Source: Kosakonia oryzendophytica
GTDB taxonomy: Bacteria > Pseudomonadota > Gammaproteobacteria > Enterobacterales > Enterobacteriaceae
DNA length: 64,000 bases
NCBI RefSeq assembly: GCF_900094925.1
Contig: NZ_FMAY01000004.1
Span: 186,001-250,000 of the forward strand
Direction of reading: 5' to 3'
The notes under the pieces were generated by a model. It did not search any database and had not been told where the DNA came from. It was given only the letters and a program-made list of their open reading frames with translations. Positions 47,924 through 56,881 of the stretch are shown in pieces; position 1 is the first letter of the stretch; each line of letters opens with the position of its first letter. Both the position numbers and the translations under genes were made by a program.

Positions 47924-48845
47924 GATTCAGCCGCCATGCCAGTTGCTCAAGATAACGATGTTGCTCACGACGTGCAGCCAGCGCTTCATCCAGCGAACAC
48001 TGAACGAAATGTACCGGCTGCCCAAGGGCGATTTGCGCCAGATGGTACATATCTGCGTCGATAATGCAGGCAATGCGCGGGTAGCCGCCGGTGGTCTGCG
48101 CATCATTCATCAACACGATAGGCTGACCATTGGCTGGCACCTGCACCACACCGGGCAGCAAACCATGCGACAACAGTTCACGCTCGGTGGTGCGCACCAG
48201 CGGTTGTCCCTGCAAACGATACCCCATGCGGTTACTCTGTGGACTCAGTTGCCACGGCAAACGCCAGAACGCCTCTTGCGAGGCTTTATCAAACTCCTGA
48301 TACTCCGGCCCAGGCAGTGCACGGATACGGTTGTGCCACAAAAGCTGTTTCACACCACGCGAACCCGCAAAATCCCGGGGGGGTTTGCCAATCGGCAACG
48401 TATCCCCATCACGCAGCAGCCGCCCTTCCAGCCCGCCGATGGTGGTTTTCAGATCGGTACTGCGCGAGCCCATGACGTCGGGAACGGCGAACCCACCAGC
48501 CACCGCCAGATAACTGCGCACACCGTGCAACGGTCTTTTCAGCACCAGATGCTGCCCGCGCTTCACCGCATAACGCCAACCGGTCCACACCGCCTTACCG
48601 TCTAACGTTGCCTCGCATCCCGCACCAGTCAGTGCAAACCAGCTATCGCGCCGGAATTCGACTTCACACTGCCCGAGGGTGATTTCCAGCGCGGCGTCAT
48701 CCGGCGAATTCCCCACCAGCGCATTGGCTATCTGCAACGCCGGTTCATCCAGCGCCCCACAATAGCTGATACCCGCCTGGCGGAACCCGGTGCGTTTGCC
48801 GCCCTGCAACGTGGTGTAAATCCCGGAACGAATAACCTTCAACAT
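47913..48845 (-). CDS. pxpC: 5-oxoprolinase subunit C PxpC
   Basis: A biotin-independent carboxylase-like subunit (AHS2/YbgK family) of 310 residues. Together with PxpB it activates 5-oxoproline for PxpA. The family motif [20 protein letters not shown] lies around 209-228. It overlaps pxpB by seven and pxpA by 11 bases, so all three are translated as a unit. Confidence 0.96.
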   Translation of the reverse strand: MLKVIRSGIYTTLQGGKRTGFRQAGISYCGALDEPALQIANALVGNSPDDAALEITLGQCEVEFRRDSWFALTGAGCEATLDGKAVWTGWRYAVKRGQHLVLKRPLHGVRSYLAVAGGFAVPDVMGSRSTDLKTTIGGLEGRLLRDGDTLPIGKPPRDFAGSRGVKQLLWHNRIRALPGPEYQEFDKASQEAFWRLPWQLSPQSNRMGYRLQGQPLVRTTERELLSHGLLPGVVQVPANGQPIVLMNDAQTTGGYPRIACIIDADMYHLAQIALGQPVHFVQCSLDEALAARREQHRYLEQLAWRLNHED

Positions 48846-49495
48846 ACGCCGTCCTTAAGGGGAATAAAGCGGAGCCGATCGCCAGGACGTAACAATGTCG
48901 GCTCCGGTAAGTGCGGATTGAATAGTGCCAGATCAGTGCGCCCAATCAGGTTCCAGCCGCCGGGCGTTTCCAGCGGGTAAATGCCGGTTTGCGCGCCGCC
49001 AATCCCCACAGAACCGGCCGGCACTCGCACACGAGGATTGGCGCGACGCGGCGTCGCCAGTGCTTCCGGCATGCCGCCAAGATATGGGAATCCGGGCTGA
49101 AAACCTAAAAACCACACCACATAATCAATCGAGGCGTGCAGTTCGACTACCTGCTTTGGCGTCATCGCACAGTGTCGCGCTACCGCGTCGAGATCCGGCC
49201 CGGCCTCGCCGCCGTACAACACCGGGATCTCAACCGCGCGAGACGCTGGCTCCAGCGCGTCACTCTCTTCCCACCAGCGCTGTAAACGTTCAAGGGCATC
49301 CAGCGCCAGCACGTCGGGATCGCGCAATACCACCGTAATGTTATTCATTCCCGGAATGGCTTCCACCACATCAGGCATGTCAGCCAGACGCTGCGTCAGC
49401 CGCCAAATCCGCTTTTGCGTGGCCAGTGTAACGGGCGGTTCCAGTTCCAGCACCACCGCGGTTTCACCTAACAAATAACAACGTGCTCGCTGCAC
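48839..49495 (-). CDS. pxpB: 5-oxoprolinase subunit B PxpB
   Basis: An allophanate-hydrolase subunit-1 (AHS1) domain protein of 218 residues, the kinase-like partner of PxpC. It contains [16 protein letters not shown] (about 129-144) and [14 protein letters not shown]. It lies 11 bases after ybgI and overlaps pxpC by seven bases. Confidence 0.96.
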   Translation of the reverse strand: MQRARCYLLGETAVVLELEPPVTLATQKRIWRLTQRLADMPDVVEAIPGMNNITVVLRDPDVLALDALERLQRWWEESDALEPASRAVEIPVLYGGEAGPDLDAVARHCAMTPKQVVELHASIDYVVWFLGFQPGFPYLGGMPEALATPRRANPRVRVPAGSVGIGGAQTGIYPLETPGGWNLIGRTDLALFNPHLPEPTLLRPGDRLRFIPLKDGVC

Positions 49496-49506
49496 CTGCC
49501 CTCTCC

Positions 49507-50250
49507 TTACGCCGGGTTAGGGATATCAATAAACGTCACATCGAGAGAGGTATTTTCCGTCAACCAGTTGCTCAGTGCGCGAATACCGCCGCGTTCAGTG
49601 GCATGGTGGCCTGCCGCGTAGAAATGCAGCCCCTGCTCACGCGCGGAGTGAATGGTTTGCTCTGACACTTCGCCGGTAATAAAGGCATCCACGCCAAAAC
49701 TGGCCGCTTTATCAATGAAGCCCTGCCCGCCACCGGTACACCAGGCAACGCGAGTGATTTTCTCCGGCCCGGTGTCGCCGCACCATAGTGGTTTGCGCCC
49801 AAGGCGCGCTTCGATCCACGACGCCAGTTCAAGCCCCGGCACCGGCATCGACAATTCACCCCACGGCACAAGTTGTTCGATCTCCCCCATCACCGTGATC
49901 CCGAGCAGTTCTGCCAGTTGCACGTTATTACCCAGTTCCGGATGCGCATCGAGCGGCAAGTGCCAGCCATAGAGGTTGATGTCATTGGCCAACAGGGTTT
50001 TCAGACGTTGACGCTTCATGCCGCGAATAATGGGGGGTTCATTTTTCCAGAAGTAACCGTGGTGGACGATCACGGCATCCGCTTCCTGTCGGACAGCCTC
50101 ATCCAGTAACGCCTGGCTGGCAGTCACGCCGGTAATAATTTTCTGTACGGTTTCCCGTCCTTCGACCTGTAGCCCGTTCGGGCCATAGTCGCTGAAAGCC
50201 GCACTGTTAAGCTTCTCGTTAATCAGTTTTTCCAGTTCGGTATTTTGCAT
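49507..50250 (-). CDS. ybgI: NIF3-family metal-binding hydrolase-like protein YbgI
   Basis: A 247-residue NIF3/DUF34 protein that in E. coli forms a toroidal hexamer with a di-iron or di-metal site. Metal-ligand motifs [10 protein letters not shown] (about 61-70) and [11 protein letters not shown] (about 213-223) are present. The biochemical role is unresolved; links to nucleotide or cofactor repair are proposed. The start at 50250 ([14 protein letters not shown]) matches E. coli. It is adjacent to phrB (10 bases), with dtpD, present here in E. coli, missing. Confidence 0.94.
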   Translation of the reverse strand: MQNTELEKLINEKLNSAAFSDYGPNGLQVEGRETVQKIITGVTASQALLDEAVRQEADAVIVHHGYFWKNEPPIIRGMKRQRLKTLLANDINLYGWHLPLDAHPELGNNVQLAELLGITVMGEIEQLVPWGELSMPVPGLELASWIEARLGRKPLWCGDTGPEKITRVAWCTGGGQGFIDKAASFGVDAFITGEVSEQTIHSAREQGLHFYAAGHHATERGGIRALSNWLTENTSLDVTFIDIPNPA

Positions 50251-50260
50251 CAAAGCTCCT

Positions 50261-51673
50261 TTACGCTTTTCGCGCGGCTTCATAGGCCGCCAGAGTCACG
50301 GTACGCGCCTGTTTATGGTCAACAATCGGACGGGGGTAATCAAGGCGGCGGCCCTGTTTATCCGCCCACGCCCAGGGCTGATGCAGGGCGCTATCCGGCA
50401 CCGCTTTCAACTCCGGTAGCCACTGGCGAATAAATTTCCCGGCGGCATCAAAACGCTCGCCCTGGGTGGTCGGGTTAAAGATACGAAAATAGGGTGCCGC
50501 ATCCGTACCCGTTGAGGCAGCCCATTGCCAGCCGCCGTTGTTCGCCGCCAGATCGCCATCAATCAACTGTGAAATAAAATAACGCTCTCCGCGACGCCAG
50601 TCGATAAGCAAGTCTTTGACGAGGAAACTGGCGACAATCATCCGCAAGCGATTATGCATCCAACCGGTGGCATTCAACTGGCGCATCGCCGCATCAACAA
50701 TCGGATAACCGGTTTCCCCCTCCTGCCAGGCTTGCAGGCGCTGCGGGTTATCCTGCCACTGCACTCTGTCAGTCCAGCGAATAAAGGGACGGTACTGGCA
50801 GAGCGACGGGTGGAAAGTGATCAGGTGACGATAAAATTCGCGCCAGATCAATTCGTTCAGCCAGACCGCGCCCTTGCCCCCCTCCAGCGCCTGCGGGTGT
50901 TCCGCCAGCAAACGGTGCAGACACTGGCGCGGCGACAGCGCACCCATTGCAAGGCAGGCGGACAACCGGCTGGTGCCTTCAATCGCGGGAAAGTCGCGCT
51001 GCTGCTCATACTCCCCCGCCAGGTGCTGGCAAAAATGGCGCAGCCGGGCTATCGCGCTCTTCTCATCCGCCGGGAACAGCGTGCTGTCAAAATCCTGTTG
51101 CGGGTAGTTGAAGAGGATCGGTTCCGCGCCGATCGCCCCGCTTTGCCGTACCGATGGCGCAGCGACGCAGGCAGGTAAATCCTCTTTCAGGCGGCGCAGA
51201 AAGGCATTTTTGAACGGCGTAAACACCTTGTACATTTCGTGATTACCGGTTACTACGCTACCTGGCGCCAGCATGACGCTGTCATCAAAGCCCTGGCAGG
51301 CAATATCTGGCAGCGCCTTTTCGACGGCCGCATCCCGCTGACGTTCATTGAATTCATACTGGTAGTTGTAAAACAGATGCGTGACATTTTCGCTGGCGCA
51401 AACCGCAACAACTTCCTGCACGCTGGCAGCAAAATCATCCACTTCGCGATAAATCAGTTCAATGCCCTTGTCTGCCAGCGCCTGACGAAGCGCGTTCAGA
51501 TGTGCATTGAGGTATGCCGCCTGGCGCGGCGCCATATGATGCTGCCGCCACTGTCCGGGGGTGGCGATAAAAAGGGCTTTAACAGCGGCTTGAGGGTTGC
51601 GGCAGGCGGCCGCAAGCGCAAGGTTATCATGTACGCGTAAATCCGCGCGAAACCAGACCAGATGGGTGGTCAT
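50261..51673 (-). CDS. phrB: Deoxyribodipyrimidine photolyase PhrB
   Basis: Repairs cyclobutane pyrimidine dimers in DNA using light captured by a folate antenna and FADH-. It has 470 residues (E. coli 472). An N-terminal antenna domain begins MTTHLVWFRADLRVHDN. The C-terminal FAD domain includes WNELIWREFYRHL-type residues and the tryptophan-rich NNGGWQWAASTGTDAAPYFRIFNP motif, written here only to show key residues W, N and D. First gene of the leftward group phrB-ybgI-pxpBCA-nei. Confidence 0.97.
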   Translation of the reverse strand: MTTHLVWFRADLRVHDNLALAAACRNPQAAVKALFIATPGQWRQHHMAPRQAAYLNAHLNALRQALADKGIELIYREVDDFAASVQEVVAVCASENVTHLFYNYQYEFNERQRDAAVEKALPDIACQGFDDSVMLAPGSVVTGNHEMYKVFTPFKNAFLRRLKEDLPACVAAPSVRQSGAIGAEPILFNYPQQDFDSTLFPADEKSAIARLRHFCQHLAGEYEQQRDFPAIEGTSRLSACLAMGALSPRQCLHRLLAEHPQALEGGKGAVWLNELIWREFYRHLITFHPSLCQYRPFIRWTDRVQWQDNPQRLQAWQEGETGYPIVDAAMRQLNATGWMHNRLRMIVASFLVKDLLIDWRRGERYFISQLIDGDLAANNGGWQWAASTGTDAAPYFRIFNPTTQGERFDAAGKFIRQWLPELKAVPDSALHQPWAWADKQGRRLDYPRPIVDHKQARTVTLAAYEAARKA

Positions 51674-51824
51674 AATGCTCCAGGTGTCCGTAATGTAAGC
51701 GCAGCGCCTCTGGCCTGGGGGTCAAAACAGCGTTGCCCGGCCAGATACACGTCGGGAAATGTTGTTCTATTGTGTTTGAGGAGTGTCACCGGCGCAAGCC
51801 GCGGTTGCGTCGCCGAAAGCGGAA

Positions 51825-51850
51825 TAAAAAAACCACCGCATTAGCGGTGG
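51825..51850 (-). terminator. Terminator of ybfA
   Basis: CCACCGC (51833-51839) and GCGGTGG (51844-51850) form a stem with an ATTA loop. Eight As on the left become a T-run for leftward transcription from ybfA, whose stop lies 52 bases upstream of the hairpin. Confidence 0.9.
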
Positions 51851-51902
51851 CGCGATCGGTTTGCTGTGTGTAATCGATGATGTCGTTGCTGTGTATTACC
51901 GA

Positions 51903-52109
51903 TCAGTAGAAATCGCAGGTCGCTTTTTCGGCCTGCGCCATCCATACCGGTTTGTCGCTGGTTTTTGCCCAGACGCGGTGCAGATAGCTGTAAAAACGTG
52001 CGCGATCTTTCCAGAACACCATCACCGGTAATGCCAGTACGCCTGCCACAATGGCGAAAGCGCGACGCATTAACACAATATGTGCCGGAAATTCTTTGAA
52101 TGTGTTCAT
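51903..52109 (-). CDS. ybfA: Small membrane-associated protein YbfA
   Basis: A 68-residue protein close to E. coli YbfA, which has no firm function. One hydrophobic segment ([19 protein letters not shown], about 15-33) is followed by a conserved basic-aromatic tail [20 protein letters not shown]. It follows the strong ribosome-binding site GGGGAGAG and has its own terminator. It is divergent from kdpF, as in E. coli. Confidence 0.88.
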   Translation of the reverse strand: MNTFKEFPAHIVLMRRAFAIVAGVLALPVMVFWKDRARFYSYLHRVWAKTSDKPVWMAQAEKATCDFY

Positions 52110-52355
52110 AATCTCTCCCCTTTGTCAGGCCGGTAACGCTCACCGGAAAAATATTCACCGCCGCTGAAAGCCAATAACGAAAAATCAGGGCTGCGCTGGA
52201 ATCTGGTTAAAATAGTACCGGGTTGTTGGTAATTTTACTACTCATCCGACCACTTTTTTTTGCCAATAATCGCTTTATTTACATTCATCCGGTAACTAAG
52301 TTACAAAATGGTTAAATTAATACTAACCACCAGTTAAATTGTGGCTTAGAAAATC

Positions 52356-52372
52356 TTTATATTTTTTTTACA
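52356..52372 (+). promoter_or_regulatory. KdpE-binding site
   Basis: TTTATATTTTTTTTACA differs from the E. coli KdpE site TTTATACTTTTTTTACA at one base and is followed by the same CACCCC context. It lies about 100 bases before kdpF, equivalent to about -70 to -55 of the promoter, so phosphorylated KdpE should activate the operon under K+ limitation. Confidence 0.92.
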
Positions 52373-52388
52373 CCCCTCCCGCCGATTT

Positions 52389-52418
52389 TTGCGAAATCTT
52401 TGCGCCAAAAAATCTACT
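52389..52418 (+). promoter_or_regulatory. kdpFABC promoter
   Basis: TTGCGA (52389-52394) and TCTACT (52413-52418), 18 bases apart, correspond to the weak -35 and -10 elements of the E. coli kdp promoter. The start site would be near 52425, about 30 bases before kdpF. Confidence 0.72.
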
Positions 52419-52455
52419 TTTTCTGCACATCCTTAAATCACCCCGGAGGTGAATT

Positions 52456-52545
52456 GTGAGTGCAGGCGTGGTAATCGGCATCGTGCTGGTTTTCCTGTTA
52501 TTGGGCTATCTGGTTTACGCCCTGATTAACGCGGAGGCTTTCTGA
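52456..52545 (+). CDS. kdpF: K+-transporting ATPase small subunit KdpF
   Basis: A 29-residue single-span peptide that stabilises the KdpABC complex. The GTG start at 52456 follows GGAGG and gives [20 protein letters not shown] followed by YALINAEAF, nearly identical to E. coli. Its TGA overlaps the kdpA ATG by one base (TGATG). Confidence 0.96.
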   Translation: MSAGVVIGIVLVFLLLGYLVYALINAEAF

Positions 52546-54221
52546 TGGCAGGCCAGGCGTTTCTTCTGATCGCCAGCTTTTTGCTGGTGCTGTTTCTTCT
52601 CGCGCGCCCGCTGGGAACGCTGCTGGCGAAAATGATCGCCGGTCAGTCGTTACCCGGCGTTGCGGTGGTGGAAAATATCCTCTGGCGTGGACTCGGGATC
52701 GATACCCGGGAAATGAGCTGGCGGCGTTATTTGCTCGCCATATTGCTGCTGAACATCTTTGGGCTGGTATTGCTGTTTCTGCTGCTGATGCTGCAAGGCA
52801 TCCTGCCGTTGAACCCGCAAAACCTGCCGGGACTCTCCTGGCATCTGGCGCTCAATACCGCGGTCAGTTTTGTCTCTAACACCAACTGGCAATCCTATGC
52901 CGGTGAAAGCACCCTGAGTTATTTCAGCCAGATGGTCGGGTTGACGGTGCAAAACTTCCTCTCTGCCGCAACCGGTATTGCCGTTGCGTTTGCGCTGATC
53001 CGCGCCTTTTCACGGCGCAGTATGGAAACGCTGGGCAACGCCTGGGTGGATATCACACGCATTACGTTGTGGGTACTGCTGCCGTTGTCGCTGATCATCG
53101 CGCTGTTTTTTATTCAACAAGGTACGTTGCAAAACGTTTTAGCCTACCAGCCCTACACCTCGCTGGAAGGCGTGCAGCATCTGTTGCCGATGGGCCCGGT
53201 CGCCTCGCAAGAAGCGATCAAAATGCTCGGTACCAACGGCGGTGGCTTCTTTAATGCCAACTCCGCCCATCCGTTTGAGAACCCCACGGCCCTGACCAAC
53301 GTCGTACAGATGCTGGCGATCTTCCTGATCCCGGCGGCGCTGTGCTTTGCGTTTGGCGATGCGGTCGGCGATCGTCGCCAGGGCCACGCCCTGCTATGGG
53401 CGATGTCGCTGATCTTCGTGGTGTGTGCCGCACTCGTGATGTGGGCGGAACTGCAAGGTAACCCACACTTCCTGACGCTTGGCGGCGACAGCGCCATCAA
53501 TATGGAAGGTAAAGAGAGCCGCTTCGGCATTCTGGTCAGCAGTCTCTATGCGGTCGTCACCACGGCGGCATCCTGCGGTGCGGTCAACGCCATGCATGAC
53601 TCCTTTACCGCGCTGGGCGGCATGATCCCGATGTGGTTAATGCAGATTGGCGAAGTGGTGTTTGGCGGCGTGGGTGCCGGGTTATACGGCATGCTGCTGT
53701 TTGTCCTGCTGGCGGTATTTATTGCCGGGCTGATGATTGGCCGCACGCCGGAATACCTCGGCAAAAAAATCGACGTGCGGGAAATGAAAATGACCGCGCT
53801 GGCCATCCTTGTCACTCCTGCTCTGGTGCTGATCGGTACGGCGCTGGCGATGATGACCGATGCCGGGCGCAGCGGCATGTTCAACCCGGGGATCCACGGT
53901 TTCAGCGAAGTGCTGTATGCCGTCTCCTCCGCCGCCAATAACAACGGCAGCGCCTTTGCAGGCTTGAGCGCTAACACCCCGTTCTGGAACTGTCTGCTGG
54001 CATTCTGCATGTTCTTTGGTCGCTTTGGGGTGATCGTGCCGGTAATGGCGATTGCCGGGTCGCTGGTGGCGAAGAAAATTCAGCCCGCCAGCACCGGTAC
54101 GCTGCCGACGTACGGCGCGCTGTTCATCGGCCTGCTGATTGGCACCATTTTGCTGGTTGGCGCATTGACCTTTATTCCTGCCCTGGCGCTTGGTCCGGTG
54201 GCGGAATACCTCTTATTTTGA
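52545..54221 (+). CDS. kdpA: K+-transporting ATPase channel-like subunit KdpA
   Basis: The K+-selective subunit, 558 residues with about ten spans, structurally related to KcsA-type channels. Selectivity-filter-like glycine segments such as [39 protein letters not shown] and [10 protein letters not shown] mark the four pore repeats. Coupled to kdpF by one overlapping base. Confidence 0.97.
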   Translation: MAGQAFLLIASFLLVLFLLARPLGTLLAKMIAGQSLPGVAVVENILWRGLGIDTREMSWRRYLLAILLLNIFGLVLLFLLLMLQGILPLNPQNLPGLSWHLALNTAVSFVSNTNWQSYAGESTLSYFSQMVGLTVQNFLSAATGIAVAFALIRAFSRRSMETLGNAWVDITRITLWVLLPLSLIIALFFIQQGTLQNVLAYQPYTSLEGVQHLLPMGPVASQEAIKMLGTNGGGFFNANSAHPFENPTALTNVVQMLAIFLIPAALCFAFGDAVGDRRQGHALLWAMSLIFVVCAALVMWAELQGNPHFLTLGGDSAINMEGKESRFGILVSSLYAVVTTAASCGAVNAMHDSFTALGGMIPMWLMQIGEVVFGGVGAGLYGMLLFVLLAVFIAGLMIGRTPEYLGKKIDVREMKMTALAILVTPALVLIGTALAMMTDAGRSGMFNPGIHGFSEVLYAVSSAANNNGSAFAGLSANTPFWNCLLAFCMFFGRFGVIVPVMAIAGSLVAKKIQPASTGTLPTYGALFIGLLIGTILLVGALTFIPALALGPVAEYLLF

Positions 54222-54241
54222 GACAGGCGGAGACGCGTGAT

Positions 54242-56290
54242 ATGAGTCGCAAGCAACTGGCCCTGTTCGAACCGCATCTTGTTCGTCAGGCGCTCATGGA
54301 TTCCGTGACCAAGTTAAGCCCAACGGTACAGTGGCGTAACCCGGTGATGTTTATTGTCTGGATCGGCAGCGTGTTAACCACCGTACTGGCGATTGCCATG
54401 GCCTCCGGTCATCTTACCGGCAGCGCCTGGTTTACCGGCGCAGTCAGTCTGTGGCTGTGGGTAACCGTGCTGTTCGCTAACTTTGCCGAAGCGCTGGCGG
54501 AAGGTCGCAGCAAAGCCCAGGCCAACAGCCTCAAAGGGGTGAAAAAAACGGCATTCGCCCGCAAACTGCGCGCACCGCAACACGATGCACAGATCGATCA
54601 CGTCCCGGCGGCAGACCTGCGCAAAGGCGATGTGGTACTGGTGGAAGCCGGGGATATTATCCCCTGCGATGGCGAAGTGATCGAAGGGGGCGCATCGGTG
54701 GATGAAAGCGCCATTACCGGCGAATCCGCACCGGTGATCCGTGAATCCGGCGGCGACTTTGCCTCGGTGACCGGCGGTACACGCATTCTTTCTGACTGGC
54801 TGGTGATCCAGTGCAGCGTAAACCCGGGTGAAACGTTCCTCGACCGGATGATCGCCATGGTGGAGGGCGCACAGCGTCGCAAAACCCCCAATGAGATCGC
54901 CCTGACTATCCTGTTGGTGGCACTGACAATTGTGTTCCTGCTGGCAACCGCCACCCTGTGGCCCTTCTCCGTGTATGGCGGCACTGCGGTAAGCGTGACC
55001 GTACTGGTGGCCTTGCTGGTGTGCCTGATCCCGACCACTATCGGCGGATTGTTGTCAGCGATTGGCGTCGCCGGGATGAGCCGCATGCTGGGGGCCAACG
55101 TGATAGCCACCAGCGGTCGTGCGGTCGAAGCCGCGGGCGACGTCGACGTCCTGCTGCTGGATAAAACCGGCACCATCACGCTCGGAAACCGCCAGGCGTC
55201 GGACTTCCTGCCTGCGCAGGGCGTGGATGAGAAAACCCTCGCCGATGCCGCGCAGCTCTCATCGCTGGCCGATGAAACACCGGAAGGCCGCAGTATCGTT
55301 ATTCTGGCAAAACAACGCTTTAACTTGCGCGAACGGGATATGCAAAGTTTGCAGGCCACCTTTGTGCCGTTTACTGCGCAGACCCGCATGAGCGGTATCA
55401 ATGTGCAGGACCGCATGATCCGCAAAGGCTCGGTGGACGCCATTCGTCGCCATATTGATGCTAACGGCGGTCAGTTCCCGGCGGATGTTGAAGCACTGGT
55501 TGAACGTGTGGCTCGTCAAGGTGCAACCCCTCTGGTGGTGGCCGAAGGGGCAAAAGTGCTTGGCGTGATTGCCCTGAAAGACATCGTCAAAGGCGGGATT
55601 AAGGAGCGTTTTGCTCAGTTGCGTAAAATGGGCATTAAAACGGTAATGATCACCGGCGATAACCGCTTAACCGCAGCGGCGATTGCCGCGGAAGCGGGAG
55701 TCGACGACTTTCTTGCCGAAGCAACGCCGGAAGCCAAACTGGCGCTCATCCGCCAGTACCAAGCGGAAGGCCGACTGGTAGCCATGACTGGCGACGGTAC
55801 CAACGATGCGCCCGCGCTGGCGCAGGCCGATGTGGCTGTTGCGATGAACTCCGGGACCCAGGCGGCGAAAGAAGCGGGCAACATGGTGGATCTGGATTCC
55901 AACCCCACCAAGTTGATTGAAGTGGTGCATATCGGTAAACAGATGCTGATGACGCGCGGTTCACTGACCACCTTCAGTATCGCGAACGATGTGGCGAAAT
56001 ACTTCGCTATTATTCCGGCGGCGTTTGCCGCAACGTACCCGCAGCTGAATGCCCTGAACGTCATGCATCTTTACTCCCCGGCGTCGGCAATTTTAAGCGC
56101 TGTGATCTTTAACGCACTGGTCATTGTGTTCCTTATTCCGCTGGCGCTGAAAGGGGTAAGTTACAAACCGCTGACCGCGTCCGCCATGCTGCGCCGTAAC
56201 CTGTGGATCTATGGGCTGGGTGGCCTGGTCGTGCCGTTCATCGGCATCAAAGCGATTGACCTGATCCTCACACTGTTCGGCCTGGTATAA
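54242..56290 (+). CDS. kdpB: K+-transporting P-type ATPase catalytic subunit KdpB
   Basis: The ATP-hydrolysing subunit of the high-affinity K+ pump. It has 682 residues, with the phosphorylated D307 in [10 protein letters not shown], the actuator motif TGES with S162 (site of inhibitory phosphorylation in E. coli) and the hinge [15 protein letters not shown] at 54242 gives [12 protein letters not shown], as in E. coli; an eight-codon extension is not supported. Confidence 0.98.
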   Translation: MSRKQLALFEPHLVRQALMDSVTKLSPTVQWRNPVMFIVWIGSVLTTVLAIAMASGHLTGSAWFTGAVSLWLWVTVLFANFAEALAEGRSKAQANSLKGVKKTAFARKLRAPQHDAQIDHVPAADLRKGDVVLVEAGDIIPCDGEVIEGGASVDESAITGESAPVIRESGGDFASVTGGTRILSDWLVIQCSVNPGETFLDRMIAMVEGAQRRKTPNEIALTILLVALTIVFLLATATLWPFSVYGGTAVSVTVLVALLVCLIPTTIGGLLSAIGVAGMSRMLGANVIATSGRAVEAAGDVDVLLLDKTGTITLGNRQASDFLPAQGVDEKTLADAAQLSSLADETPEGRSIVILAKQRFNLRERDMQSLQATFVPFTAQTRMSGINVQDRMIRKGSVDAIRRHIDANGGQFPADVEALVERVARQGATPLVVAEGAKVLGVIALKDIVKGGIKERFAQLRKMGIKTVMITGDNRLTAAAIAAEAGVDDFLAEATPEAKLALIRQYQAEGRLVAMTGDGTNDAPALAQADVAVAMNSGTQAAKEAGNMVDLDSNPTKLIEVVHIGKQMLMTRGSLTTFSIANDVAKYFAIIPAAFAATYPQLNALNVMHLYSPASAILSAVIFNALVIVFLIPLALKGVSYKPLTASAMLRRNLWIYGLGGLVVPFIGIKAIDLILTLFGLV

Positions 56291-56302
56291 GAGGTATAAA
56301 AG

Positions 56303-56878
56303 ATGGCTTTATTACGTCCCGCATTTCTGCTTTTGATACTCTTTACCCTGATTACCGGCGGGCTATACCCGCTGATCACCACCGCACTGGGGCAATGGTG
56401 GTTTAACGATCAGGCGAACGGTTCGCTGATCCGTGAAGGCGATGCAATACGCGGATCGCATTTGTTAGGGCAGGATTTTAGCGCACCGGGTTATTTTCAC
56501 GGTCGCCCTTCCGCAACAGCGGACGCGCCCTATAATCCCATGGCATCCGGCGGCAGCAACCTGGCGGGCAGTAACCCGGAGCTGGATAAAGAGGTCGCCC
56601 AGCGTGTCGCGCAACTGCGCGCCGCCAACCCGCAAGCCGATGCGCATGTGCCGGTGGATCTGATCACCACCTCAGCCAGCGGCCTGGATGGGCAAATCTC
56701 GCCGGATGCTGCACTCTGGCAGATCCCGCGCGTTGCTCAGGCGCGTAATCTGTCGGTGCAGGAAGTGACAAAACTGGTGACTGAGCACACAACAACGCCG
56801 CTGGTGAATTTTATCGGTCAGCCGGTGGTAAATGTGGTTGATCTTAATCTGGCGCTGGATGCGCTCAAGGACAAATAA
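56303..56878 (+). CDS. kdpC: K+-transporting ATPase subunit KdpC
   Basis: A 191-residue subunit with one N-terminal span (about 8-30) and a periplasmic domain that raises ATP and K+ affinity of the complex. Conserved [15 protein letters not shown] lies around residue 75, and [21 protein letters not shown] near the C terminus. It starts 12 bases after kdpB. Confidence 0.97.
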   Translation: MALLRPAFLLLILFTLITGGLYPLITTALGQWWFNDQANGSLIREGDAIRGSHLLGQDFSAPGYFHGRPSATADAPYNPMASGGSNLAGSNPELDKEVAQRVAQLRAANPQADAHVPVDLITTSASGLDGQISPDAALWQIPRVAQARNLSVQEVTKLVTEHTTTPLVNFIGQPVVNVVDLNLALDALKDK

Positions 56879-56881
56879 AGC

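Larger units (their letters stand above)
52110..52455. promoter_or_regulatory. ybfA-kdpF divergent regulatory region
   Basis: These 346 bases contain no gene. They hold the upstream region of ybfA (left part) and the KdpE-dependent promoter of kdpFABC (right part, sites listed separately). The middle (52240-52370) is strongly AT-rich. Confidence 0.75.
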
